A stretch of 64,000 nucleotides of DNA from Seohaeicola_A nanhaiensis (GTDB lineage: Bacteria > Pseudomonadota > Alphaproteobacteria > Rhodobacterales > Rhodobacteraceae), in NCBI RefSeq assembly GCF_042654245.1, contig NZ_JBHSGI010000034.1:248001-312000 (forward strand), in the 5' to 3' direction. Of the stretch, positions 1-8,070 are shown piece by piece. The notes under the pieces are model-generated. The model ran no database searches. It had not been told where the DNA came from and saw only the letters and a list, made by a program, of their open reading frames with translations. Made by a program: the position numbers and the translations under genes. Position 1 is the first letter of the stretch; each line of letters begins with the position of its first letter.

Positions 1-396
1 GGTCCGGTCGTCCTGCGCCGCGACCGAGCGCATGGCCAGGCGGTAGATGTCGAGCCGGCGCATCAGCGAGTCGGTGTTCAGCGTGCGCGCGCCGAAAACC
101 TCGGACAGGCGGCCCTGCGCGGTGCGCCGCATCATCGTCATCTGCCACAACCGGTCCTGCGCGTGGGCGTAGCCGAGGCCGAAATAGACGTCGGCGTCGC
201 TGGCCCCAAAGACATGGGGCACATTGGCATTGTCGCGCACGATCTCCACCGGTGCGGAGAGCCCCGTGACCTCGACCGTCGCGTCATAGTCGGGCAGCGA
301 CTGGCTGGCGAAGTAATAGACGCCGATCACCGCCAGCACGACCAGCCCGATCAGGCCCGCCGCAATGCGAATCAACCAGCGAAACACCACTGCCAT
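1..396 (-). CDS. Penicillin acylase family protein, N-terminal part (gene runs off the left edge)
   Basis: Reading the minus strand from an ATG at 394-396 gives 132 residues that stay open to the window edge. An N-terminal hydrophobic segment (about residues 5-28) looks like a signal anchor. It is followed by IVRDNANVPHVFG and then GYAHAQDRLWQM. This pair of motifs is typical of the alpha-chain start of Ntn-hydrolase penicillin/acyl-homoserine-lactone acylases. The catalytic serine at the beta chain lies outside the window, so activity cannot be judged. The family hydrolyses amide bonds of beta-lactams, acyl-homoserine lactones or other acyl amides in the periplasm. The gene diverges from the dehydrogenase at 517. 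Substrate unknown. Confidence 0.85.
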   Translation of the reverse strand, partial: MAVVFRWLIRIAAGLIGLVVLAVIGVYYFASQSLPDYDATVEVTGLSAPVEIVRDNANVPHVFGASDADVYFGLGYAHAQDRLWQMTMMRRTAQGRLSEVFGARTLNTDSLMRRLDIYRLAMRSVAAQDDRT

Positions 397-516
397 GTTC
401 TGTCCCTGTCGCGTGCTGCCGGGGCGCCTTTTAACGGCGAGAGATGATTGGACCCGGACGGATTGCCTGTTATTGAAACTTGGACATTAAGTGAAGTCGA
501 ACATGGGGGAAAGCGG

Positions 517-1389
517 ATGGCAAAGCTGGCATTTCTGGGTCTTGGGGTAATGGGCTATCCGATGGCCGGACACCTGAGCAAGGCCGGTCACGACGTGACG
601 GTCTATAACCGCAGCGGCGCAAAGGCGCAGAAATGGGTCGCCGAATTCGGCGGCAGCGCCGCCGCGACCCCGCGCGAGGCGGCCAGTGGCGCCGATTTCG
701 TGATGGCCTGCGTCGGCAATGACGACGACCTGCGCTCGGTCTGCCTGGGCGAGAAGGGGGCCTTTGCCGGAATGCGTTCGGGCGCGGTTTTTGTCGATCA
801 CACCACCGTTTCGGCCAAGGTCACGCGAGAGCTTTATTCGGCCGCCGATGCAAAACAGGTGAGCTTTGTCGATGCGCCGATTTCGGGCGGGCAGGCGGGG
901 GCCGAGAACGGCAAGCTGTCGATCATGTGCGGCGGCGACAAGGGCGCCTATGACCGGGCCGAGCCGGTGATGGCCGCCTATGCCCGCATCTGCCGCCGGA
1001 TCGGGGAGAGCGGCGCGGGTCAGATGACCAAGATGTGCAATCAGATCGCTATCGCCGGTCTGGTGCAGGGCCTCAGCGAGGCGCTGCATTTCGCCGAGAA
1101 GGCGGGTCTGGACGGGCGCGCGGTGGTCGAGGTGATCAGCCAGGGTGCGGCCGGCAGCTGGCAGATGCAGAACCGCTACGAAACCATGCTGGACGATCAT
1201 TTCGAACATGGTTTCGCGGTCGACTGGATGCGCAAGGATCTGGGCATCTGCCTGGATACGGCAGACGAGAACGGGGCGAGCCTGCCGGTCACGGCGCTGG
1301 TCGACCAGTTCTACAAGGACGTCCAGAAGATGGGTGGCGGACGGTGGGATACCTCCAGCCTGTTCAAGCGGCTGCGCAAGATGGGGTGA
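517..1389 (+). CDS. NAD(P)-dependent beta-hydroxyacid dehydrogenase (3-hydroxyisobutyrate dehydrogenase family)
   Basis: 290 residues. The Rossmann motif GLGVMG is at residues 8-13, the substrate-binding signature DAPISGG begins near residue 119, and the catalytic lysine sits in GQMTKMCNQ (about K172). Length and order match 3-hydroxyisobutyrate, tartronate-semialdehyde and glyoxylate/succinic-semialdehyde reductases. Family membership is firm; the exact substrate is not. The ATG at 517 is chosen because GGGGGA (505-510) precedes it and because the protein then begins right at the first beta strand. A longer frame from 448 would add 23 residues without family support. Monocistronic, with a hairpin directly after the stop. 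Confidence 0.9.
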   Translation: MAKLAFLGLGVMGYPMAGHLSKAGHDVTVYNRSGAKAQKWVAEFGGSAAATPREAASGADFVMACVGNDDDLRSVCLGEKGAFAGMRSGAVFVDHTTVSAKVTRELYSAADAKQVSFVDAPISGGQAGAENGKLSIMCGGDKGAYDRAEPVMAAYARICRRIGESGAGQMTKMCNQIAIAGLVQGLSEALHFAEKAGLDGRAVVEVISQGAAGSWQMQNRYETMLDDHFEHGFAVDWMRKDLGICLDTADENGASLPVTALVDQFYKDVQKMGGGRWDTSSLFKRLRKMG

Positions 1390-1410
1390 CCCTCACGGGT
1401 TCGTGAGGGT
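1389..1410 (+). terminator. Hairpin after the hydroxyacid dehydrogenase
   Basis: ACCCTCAC (1389-1396) and GTGAGGGT (1403-1410) form a perfect 8-bp stem with a six-base loop. It starts at the last base of the stop codon. Only a short T stretch follows (TTTG), so it is a weak intrinsic terminator or a 3'-end stabiliser. Confidence 0.5.
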
Positions 1411-1493
1411 TTGTGACTCAACTTTCTTCGAGGACGGGGCGTTGGGCTCCTGTCAAAGGCGGGGATGCCCGTCGGAAAAGAAAAGGAAGCACA

Positions 1494-2087
1494 ATGAAAC
1501 TCTTCATGACCACGGCAGCCATCTCCGCTCTTCTCGCCACCGGCGTGATCGCCGAAACCACGTCGCGGGGTGCCGACGCCCCCACCGCCCAGGAAACCGT
1601 GGGCACCGAGCTGAAGGCAGACGCCGCCAAGTCGACGCCCGAAGCTTCGCGCGGTGCCGGCAATCCGAGCTCGGAAGAAGTTGCGAAAGACCCCGCCGTT
1701 CCGGCGGTCGATCAGGTGGCCACTGGCGAGACCCCGGATGCCTCGCGTGGCGCCGAGGCCGTTCGCAGCGAGGACGTGGCCAAGGATACCAACGCCGCCG
1801 CGACCACAGGTGTTGTTGTGGCTGTCCCGGCTGCCGACAAGGACGCCGACACGGACAAGACCGCTTCGCGTGGTGCGGACAATCCCACCAGCGAGGAAGT
1901 GGCCGAAGGCAAGGCCGACGCCAATGTCTACAAGACCAAGGACAGCGAAGTGGAAGCTTCGCGTGGTGAAGATGCCGTGCGTGGTGAAGATGTCGCGGGC
2001 GACCAGCCGTCGACCAATCCCTCGGAAGCATCGCGTGGCGCAGATAATGCCAGCGGTGAAGAGATCACGACCGGCAACGACAGCTGA
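1494..2087 (+). CDS. Secreted protein with six degenerate SRGA repeats, function unknown
   Basis: 197 residues from ATG 1494, with AAAGGAAG just upstream. A signal peptide of about 20 residues ends at VIAE. The rest is acidic, Ala/Asp/Glu-rich and without predicted fold. It carries six copies of a short motif, [AT]SRG[AE] followed by about six residues and E[ED]VA or a variant. The SRG triplets fall at residues 24, 52, 84, 125, 156 and 180. Spacing between copies is irregular (24-41 residues), filled by Ala/Asp/Thr/Val linkers. I do not recognise the family. It looks like an exported, intrinsically disordered repeat protein. The gene stands alone, with its own strong terminator. Confidence 0.75.
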   Translation: MKLFMTTAAISALLATGVIAETTSRGADAPTAQETVGTELKADAAKSTPEASRGAGNPSSEEVAKDPAVPAVDQVATGETPDASRGAEAVRSEDVAKDTNAAATTGVVVAVPAADKDADTDKTASRGADNPTSEEVAEGKADANVYKTKDSEVEASRGEDAVRGEDVAGDQPSTNPSEASRGADNASGEEITTGNDS

Positions 2088-2113
2088 CGCGACCATCGCG
2101 TGCTATAACGCAG

Positions 2114-2143
2114 AAACGCCGGGCTTCAGCCCGGCGTTTTTTT
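2114..2143 (+). terminator. Strong intrinsic terminator of the repeat-protein gene
   Basis: A GC-rich stem (AAACGCCGGGC at 2114-2124 against GCCCGGCGTTT at 2129-2139) with a TTCA loop runs into seven T residues (2137-2143). It is shared space with the convergent SYLF gene ending at 2155. Confidence 0.9.
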
Positions 2144-2154
2144 GTTTCGCGCCC

Positions 2155-2730
2155 TCAGGGAATGATGCGCGTGTATTTGATGCCTTCCAGCGTCGCGCCA
2201 ATCCGCAGTCCGGCCCGTCCGAAGACGGCGGCCAGGACGGGCGAACGCAGCGTCGTCGTATCGGTGGCGATCGAGTCGCCCTTATCCGAGAAGACATATT
2301 CGATGTCGCCGCCGGCAACCCAGCCAGAGGAGCGGCGGAAATCGGCAAGCGCGTCCTCGGTCATGAAGAACAGGACATGGGCATATTGCTGCACGCCGAT
2401 CTGAAAACCGGCGCTGGCCTTGGCGGTCGAGTAATAATCCACCGAGACGCCGTTCACGCGCAGCGCGCCGCGCCCGTATCCGGCGCCGAGCCAAAGCCCG
2501 CCTTCGGTCACCAGCGGCATGACCAGCAGGCCTGCGGCCTTCTGTGCCAGACCCCGGGTATTGGGATAGAGCGAATACATCTCGCTCAGCGTCGCATCGA
2601 CACGGGCGTCGATCTTCGAACCGTAGGTGCTGCCCACGCCGTTGCCGCAAGCGGCGGTGACCGAAAGACCCGCGAGGGCGGTCAGGGTAAAGCCGCGACG
2701 GGAAAGCCGCAAAGAAGAATTTGTGCTCAT
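2155..2730 (-). CDS. SYLF (Ysc84-type) domain protein, probable Tat-exported lipoprotein
   Basis: 191 residues. The N-terminus has SRRGFTLTAL, a twin-arginine pattern, followed by a hydrophobic stretch and AAC at about residues 26-28 that could be a lipobox cysteine. The body (about 45-191) matches the SYLF/YSC84 lipid-binding family: KAAGLLVMPLV, GYGRGALRVNG, and a C-terminal region of short glycine-rich strands ending KYTRII. In eukaryotes SYLF domains bind phosphoinositides; in bacteria the role is unknown, with envelope lipid binding usually assumed. The position of Tat motif and cysteine is seen; lipidation is inferred, since the residue at -3 (Thr) is not ideal. Monocistronic. Confidence 0.85.
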   Translation of the reverse strand: MSTNSSLRLSRRGFTLTALAGLSVTAACGNGVGSTYGSKIDARVDATLSEMYSLYPNTRGLAQKAAGLLVMPLVTEGGLWLGAGYGRGALRVNGVSVDYYSTAKASAGFQIGVQQYAHVLFFMTEDALADFRRSSGWVAGGDIEYVFSDKGDSIATDTTTLRSPVLAAVFGRAGLRIGATLEGIKYTRIIP

Positions 2731-2938
2731 GGGTTCACTGCCTGATTGACTGCAATATCTGGTCGGTTGCTCCGGCCTTGCCCCGAGATATACGCGGAAC
2801 TGTGGACAATGTCACGCTTGAACGGTCCATTCTCGGCGCGAACCTGCCGCGCTTCAGCGTCACGGTGTATGGCAAACTGGCGCGAGCAATCAGAGGTTGA
2901 GTGGGCCGCCGCGGCGGGCGGCCCGCCTGGCGAGCCGT

Positions 2939-3937
2939 TCAGCCGTTCAGCAGACGCGCCGCGGCAGGGGCGAAATAGGTCAGCACGCCGTCGCATCCGG
3001 CGCGTTTGAAGCCCGCGAGGCTTTCCATCATCACCCGCTCGCCGTCGATCCAGCCGTTCTGTGCGGCCGCCTGGATCATCGCGTATTCGCCGCTGACCTG
3101 ATAGGCGAAGGTGGGCACGCCGAAGCTGTCCTTCACCCGGCGCACGATGTCGAGATAGGGCATCCCGGGTTTCACCATCACCATATCCGCCCCTTCGGAG
3201 AGGTCGCGTTCGATCAGCCGCAGCGCCTCGTTCGAATTGGCCGGATCCATTTGATAGGTCTTCTTGTCGCCCCTCAGCGCGCCGGTGGCGCCGACCGCAT
3301 CCCGGAACGGTCCATAGAAGGCGGATGCATATTTGGCGGCATAGCTCAGGATCATCACGTTCTGATGCCCGCCGGATTCCAGCGCCGAACGGATCGCGCC
3401 GATGCGGCCGTCCATCATGTCGGACGGGCCGATGATGTCGGCCCCGGCCTCGGCCTGGGCCACGGCCATCTTCACCAGCGCCTCGACCGTGCGGTCGTTG
3501 ACGATCTCGCCGTCGACGACAAAGCCGTCATGGCCGTTGATGTTGTAGGGGTCGAGCGCCACGTCGGTCATCACCGCCATCTCGGGCACAGCCGCCTTTA
3601 TCGCACGGATCGCCCGGTTCGACACGTTGTCCGGGCTCCAGGCCATCGCGCAATCCTCGGTGCGCTGCTCCAGGGGGGTGTAGGGAAAGATGCAGATCGC
3701 CGGAACGCCCATGTCGTAGGCCTCGCGCGCCGCCGTGGCAACGCGGTCGACGCTGCGCCGCACCACCCCGGGCATCGACACCACCGGTTCCTCGATCCCC
3801 TCGCCTTCGCGCACGAAGACCGGCCAGATCAGATCGTCAGCCGACAGCAGCGTTTCCCGCACCAGCCCGCGGATCGCCGGCGATTGCCGCGCACGGCGCA
3901 GGCGGGTCATCGGAAAGGGCGCGACGGTCGGTTTCAT
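2939..3937 (-). CDS. hemB: Delta-aminolevulinic acid dehydratase (porphobilinogen synthase)
   Basis: 332 residues, normal for the family. It condenses two 5-aminolevulinate molecules to porphobilinogen, the second step of tetrapyrrole synthesis, in the cytoplasm. The two active-site lysines are present: K202 in SYAAKYAS and the Schiff-base K256 in VMVKPGMPY. At residues 124-131 the sequence is TDVALDPY, so the cysteines of the zinc site are replaced by Ala/Asp. This is the magnesium-type (or metal-independent) variant known from Rhodobacter and Bradyrhizobium relatives. Start ATG 3937 has AAGGAG upstream; a start six codons earlier is possible but lacks support. A GC-rich stem (2903-2924) lies downstream without a T-run. 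Confidence 0.97.
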   Translation of the reverse strand: MKPTVAPFPMTRLRRARQSPAIRGLVRETLLSADDLIWPVFVREGEGIEEPVVSMPGVVRRSVDRVATAAREAYDMGVPAICIFPYTPLEQRTEDCAMAWSPDNVSNRAIRAIKAAVPEMAVMTDVALDPYNINGHDGFVVDGEIVNDRTVEALVKMAVAQAEAGADIIGPSDMMDGRIGAIRSALESGGHQNVMILSYAAKYASAFYGPFRDAVGATGALRGDKKTYQMDPANSNEALRLIERDLSEGADMVMVKPGMPYLDIVRRVKDSFGVPTFAYQVSGEYAMIQAAAQNGWIDGERVMMESLAGFKRAGCDGVLTYFAPAAARLLNG

Positions 3938-4056
3938 GGTACGGTCTCCTTGCACAATCCGGCTTTGGGTGGCATGGAATGCGAACCCTCACAAGAGCGA
4001 CAATTGCCGCAAGGGCGCCCTCGGCGAAACGGCGGACAGAGACAAGGGCCTCGCGT

Positions 4057-4578
4057 TTGAACTGGTACACCTCGATTTTCGAGCTGATCGACATGCGGTC
4101 CTTTTCCAACCTGTGGTTCTGGATCGCGCTTGCGGTTTTCTGGTCGACCACCAGCCACTGGGTGCTGGGCGTGCCCTTCGACATGGTGCAGCGCGCGCGC
4201 CGTCACGGCGGGCAGGCCGAGGCCGACCTCGCCGACATCGCGCGGGTCAACGTGAACCGGCTGCTGTTCATCGCGCGCATATCGGGGCTGTGGATCCTGG
4301 GCTTTGCCTGCTTCGTGCTGACCATGCTGGCGCTGCTCGGCTTCTGGTACGGCGTGGAATTCGCGCAGGCGCTCTTTCTGCTGGCCTTTCCGATGTCGCT
4401 GGTCGGGCTGCTCAGCCTTTCGACCGCGCAGCAGATCGAGACCGAGGAATCGCAGGGCGAACAGCTGTGCCGCCGCCTCACGCGGCACCGGCTCAAGGTG
4501 CAGCTGATCGGCACGGCGTCGATCTTTGTCACCGCCTTGTGGGGCATGTATCAAAACCTGAACGTCGGGGTCCTCTGA
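4057..4578 (+). CDS. Small inner-membrane protein of unknown function conserved in Rhodobacteraceae
   Basis: About 173 residues from a TTG at 4057, giving an N-terminus NWYTSIFELIDMRSFSN. An AGGG (4045-4048) sits about 8 nt before it, whereas the ATG at 4093 has no ribosome site. Three to four membrane segments are visible (about residues 18-38, 75-95, 100-122 and 150-167), with a hydrophilic, Arg/Gln-rich loop between the first two. I remember relatives in roseobacters carrying the label 'component of SufBCD complex'. Nothing in the sequence or neighbourhood supports a role in Fe-S assembly. The gene is divergent from hemB and lies 33 nt upstream of mfd, so it may be co-transcribed with it. 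Confidence 0.7.
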   Translation: MNWYTSIFELIDMRSFSNLWFWIALAVFWSTTSHWVLGVPFDMVQRARRHGGQAEADLADIARVNVNRLLFIARISGLWILGFACFVLTMLALLGFWYGVEFAQALFLLAFPMSLVGLLSLSTAQQIETEESQGEQLCRRLTRHRLKVQLIGTASIFVTALWGMYQNLNVGVL

Positions 4579-4611
4579 CCCCGTCGTCCTGAACCTGCTG
4601 GACGGCTTGCC

Positions 4612-7600
4612 ATGACATCCGCCGAACATATCGCCGTTGGCGGCGCGCCCGAAGGCTTCGACGCGCGGCTGGTGCTGAACGAACTGGCGCGGACGGGGCG
4701 CCCCGTGCTGCATGTCGCGCGCGACGACAAGCGGCTGGCCGCGATGCAGGCGGCGCTGGCCTTCTTCGCGCCCGAGGTTCCGGTGCTGACCTTTCCCGGC
4801 TGGGATTGCCTGCCCTATGACCGGGTCTCGCCCCATGCCGACATCTCGGCCGCGCGGATGGCGACACTGGCGGCGCTGGTGCATCAGCTGCCACAACAGT
4901 TCATCCTGCTGACGACGCTGAACGCGGCGACCCAGCGGGTGCCGGCGCGCGAGATCCTGCGCGAGGCGGCCTTCACCGCGCGCGTCGGCCATCGGATCGA
5001 CGAGGCGGGGCTGCGCAGCTTCCTTGTCCGCATGGGCTTTTCGCAAAGCCCGACGGTGATGGAACCCGGCGATTATGCCGTGCGCGGCGGCATTATCGAC
5101 ATCTATCCGCCGGGCGAGGGCGGGCCGGTGCGGCTCGACCTCTTCGGCGACACGCTGGACGGCGCACGCCGTTTCGATCCGGTGACCCAGCGCACCACCG
5201 AAAAGCTGAGCGTGGTCGAGCTGGCCCCGGTCAGCGAGGTCATCCTGGACGACGCCGCAATCACCCGGTTCCGCCAGAACTACCGCATCGAATTCGGCGC
5301 GGCGGGCACCGACGATCCGCTGTACGAGGCGGTCAGCGCGGGCAGGAAGCACGCGGGCATCGAACACTGGCTGCCCTTCTTCCACGAAAAGCTGGAAACC
5401 CTGTTCGACTATCTGCCGGATGCCACGGTGACGATGGATGACCAGTCCACGCCGACCCGTCTGGCGCGCTGGGACAGCATCGCCGACCAGTATGAAACCC
5501 GCCGCATTGCGCTGACGCAGAAATCGCGGATGGATTCCGTCTACAAACCCGCGCCGCCGGGCCTGCTCTATCTCGACGACGCCGCGTGGGAGAAGGCGGT
5601 CGCCGACCGCCGCGTGATGCAGTTCAACCCGCTGCCGCAGGCCAGCGGCCCCCGGGTGATCGACGCCGGCGGCCGGATCGGGCGCAACTTCGCCCCCGAG
5701 CGGCAGCAGGAAAGCATCAGCCTCTTCGGCGCGCTGGCCACGCATATCCGCAAGCGGATGGTGGCGGGGCCGGTCGTCGTCGCCTCGTACTCCGAGGGCG
5801 CGCGGGAACGGTTGGCCGGGCTGATCGAGGACGAGGGGCTGGCCGAAACGATCCTGATTCCGAACGGGACCCGGATCGGCAAGCGCGGGCTCTATCTGGC
5901 GGTGTGGGGTCTGGAGCACGGGTTCGAGGCGCAGGGCCTGACGGTCATCGCCGAACAGGACGTGCTGGGCGACCGGCTGATCCGCAGCCAGAAGAAGAAA
6001 CGCCAGGCCGAGAACTTCCTGACCGAGGCGCAATCGCTGACGCCGGGCGATCTGGTCGTGCACGTCGATCACGGCATCGGGCGCTATCAGGGGCTGGAGG
6101 TGATCACGGCGGCCGGCGCGGCGCATGAATGCCTGCTGCTGGAATATGCCGAGAACGCGCGGCTGTACCTGCCGGTCGAGAACATAGAACTGCTCAGCAA
6201 ATACGGCCACGAAGAAGGCCTGCTCGACAAGCTGGGCGGCGGGGCCTGGCAGGCCAAGAAGGCCCGCCTAAAGGAACGCATCCGCGAGATGGCCGACCGG
6301 CTGATCCGCGTGGCCGCCGAACGCGCGCTGCGCACGGCGCCCGTGCTGGAACCGGAGCATCACGCCTGGGAGGCCTTCAGCGCGCGCTTCCCCTACGAGG
6401 AAACCGACGACCAGCTGCGCGCCATCGCAGACGTGCTGGGCGACCTCGGGCAGGGTTCGCCGATGGACCGGCTGGTCTGCGGCGACGTCGGCTTTGGCAA
6501 GACAGAGGTGGCGATCCGGGCCGCCTTTGTCGCGGCCATGTCGGGCGCGCAGGTGGCGGTGATCGCGCCGACCACGCTGCTGGCCCGCCAGCACTATGCC
6601 AGCTTTGCCGAACGCTTCCGCGGCTTCCCGGTGCAGGTGCGACAGCTGTCGCGCTTTGTCCCCGCGAAAGAGGCGCAGATCACCCGCGACCTGATGGCCA
6701 AGGGGCAGGTGGATATCGTGGTCGGCACCCATGCCCTGCTGGCCAAGGGCGTGCAGTTCAAGAATCTCGGCCTGCTGATCATCGACGAGGAACAGCACTT
6801 TGGCGTGGCCCACAAGGAACGGCTCAAGGCGATGCGCACCGATGTGCACGTGCTGACGCTGACCGCCACGCCGATCCCGCGCACCCTGCAACTGTCGCTG
6901 TCAGGCGTGCGCGACCTCAGCATCATCGGCACGCCGCCGGTCGACCGTCTGGCGATCCGCACCTATGTCAGCGAATTCGACGCGGTGACCGTGCGCGAGG
7001 CGCTGCTGCGCGAACGCTACCGCGGCGGGCAGAGTTTCTACGTGGTGCCGCGCATTGCCGACCTGCCGGAAATCGAGACCTTCCTCAAGGAACAGGTGCC
7101 CGAAGTCTCGGTGGTCGTCGCCCACGGCCAGATGGCCCCGGGCGAGCTCGACGACCGCATGAACGCCTTCTACGACGGCAAGTTCGATGTGCTGCTGGCG
7201 ACGACCATCGTGGAATCCGGCCTCGACATCCCGACCGCCAACACGATGATCATCCACCGCGCCGACATGTACGGGCTGGCGCAGCTCTACCAGATCCGCG
7301 GCCGCGTGGGCCGGTCCAAGACGCGCGCCTATGCCTATCTCACCACCAAGCCGCGTGCCAAACTGACGGCGGCGGCAGAGAAACGGCTGCGCGTGCTCGG
7401 CTCGCTCGACACTCTGGGCGCGGGCTTCACGCTGGCCAGCCAGGATCTCGACATTCGCGGCGCGGGCAACCTGCTGGGCGAGGAACAGTCGGGCCAGATG
7501 CGCGACGTGGGATACGAACTGTATCAGTCGATGCTGGAGGAGGCGATTGCCAAGATCCGTTCGGGCCAGATGGAGGGCCTGTCCGAGGTCGACGACCAGT

Positions 7601-8064
7601 GGGCGCCGCAGATCAACCTGGGCGTCTCGGTGCTGATCCCCGAAGACTACGTGCCCGATCTGGACGTGCGTCTGGGCCTTTACCGGCGACTGTCCTCGCT
7701 GACCACCAAGGTCGAGCTGGAAGGCTTTGCCGCCGAGCTGATCGACCGTTTCGGCAAGCTGCCGCGCGAGGTGAACACGCTGCTGCTGGTCGTGCGCATC
7801 AAGGCGATGTGCAAGCGTGCTGGCATCGCCAAGCTGGACGGCGGCCCCAAGGGCGCGACGATCCAGTTCCACCAGGACAAGTTCGCCTCGCCGCAGGGGC
7901 TGGTCGAGTTCATCCAGGACCAGCGCGGCATGGCCAAGGTCAAGGACAACAAGATCATCGTGCGCCGCGACTGGGCGACCGAGGCCGACAAGATCAAGGG
8001 CGCCTTCGCCATTGCGCGCGACCTGGCCGAAAAGGCCGGTACGCGCGGCAAACCTGCGAAGTAA
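4612..8064 (+). CDS. mfd: Transcription-repair coupling factor
   Basis: 1150 residues, full length. Mfd removes RNA polymerase stalled at DNA lesions and recruits UvrA. Visible modules in order: an N-terminal UvrB-like region (about 1-400), the RNA-polymerase-interacting Tudor-like domain beginning near 476 (LTPGDLVVHVDHGIGRYQG), and a RecG-like translocase with Walker A GDVGFGKT at 624. Next come the DEEQ box in IIDEEQHFG (about 725), motif III LTATPIPRT, motif VI QIRGRVGRS and the C-terminal TRCF domain. All helicase motifs are intact. The start ATG 4612 follows the small membrane protein by 33 nt. It ends 6 nt from the convergent TPR gene. Confidence 0.98.
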   Translation: MTSAEHIAVGGAPEGFDARLVLNELARTGRPVLHVARDDKRLAAMQAALAFFAPEVPVLTFPGWDCLPYDRVSPHADISAARMATLAALVHQLPQQFILLTTLNAATQRVPAREILREAAFTARVGHRIDEAGLRSFLVRMGFSQSPTVMEPGDYAVRGGIIDIYPPGEGGPVRLDLFGDTLDGARRFDPVTQRTTEKLSVVELAPVSEVILDDAAITRFRQNYRIEFGAAGTDDPLYEAVSAGRKHAGIEHWLPFFHEKLETLFDYLPDATVTMDDQSTPTRLARWDSIADQYETRRIALTQKSRMDSVYKPAPPGLLYLDDAAWEKAVADRRVMQFNPLPQASGPRVIDAGGRIGRNFAPERQQESISLFGALATHIRKRMVAGPVVVASYSEGARERLAGLIEDEGLAETILIPNGTRIGKRGLYLAVWGLEHGFEAQGLTVIAEQDVLGDRLIRSQKKKRQAENFLTEAQSLTPGDLVVHVDHGIGRYQGLEVITAAGAAHECLLLEYAENARLYLPVENIELLSKYGHEEGLLDKLGGGAWQAKKARLKERIREMADRLIRVAAERALRTAPVLEPEHHAWEAFSARFPYEETDDQLRAIADVLGDLGQGSPMDRLVCGDVGFGKTEVAIRAAFVAAMSGAQVAVIAPTTLLARQHYASFAERFRGFPVQVRQLSRFVPAKEAQITRDLMAKGQVDIVVGTHALLAKGVQFKNLGLLIIDEEQHFGVAHKERLKAMRTDVHVLTLTATPIPRTLQLSLSGVRDLSIIGTPPVDRLAIRTYVSEFDAVTVREALLRERYRGGQSFYVVPRIADLPEIETFLKEQVPEVSVVVAHGQMAPGELDDRMNAFYDGKFDVLLATTIVESGLDIPTANTMIIHRADMYGLAQLYQIRGRVGRSKTRAYAYLTTKPRAKLTAAAEKRLRVLGSLDTLGAGFTLASQDLDIRGAGNLLGEEQSGQMRDVGYELYQSMLEEAIAKIRSGQMEGLSEVDDQWAPQINLGVSVLIPEDYVPDLDVRLGLYRRLSSLTTKVELEGFAAELIDRFGKLPREVNTLLLVVRIKAMCKRAGIAKLDGGPKGATIQFHQDKFASPQGLVEFIQDQRGMAKVKDNKIIVRRDWATEADKIKGAFAIARDLAEKAGTRGKPAK

Positions 8065-8070
8065 GGCGGA

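Noticed and set aside
448..516. An N-terminal extension of the hydroxyacid dehydrogenase from position 448
   Set aside because: It would start at TTG without a ribosome site and add 23 residues before the Rossmann fold that family members do not have.
1494..2087. A CRISPR array or DNA-level tandem repeat
   Set aside because: The repeats are degenerate at DNA level, irregularly spaced and in frame with a secreted protein, so they are protein repeats.
2903..2924. An intrinsic terminator for hemB
   Set aside because: The GC stem is good but no T-run follows on the minus strand; it is too weak to list as a terminator.
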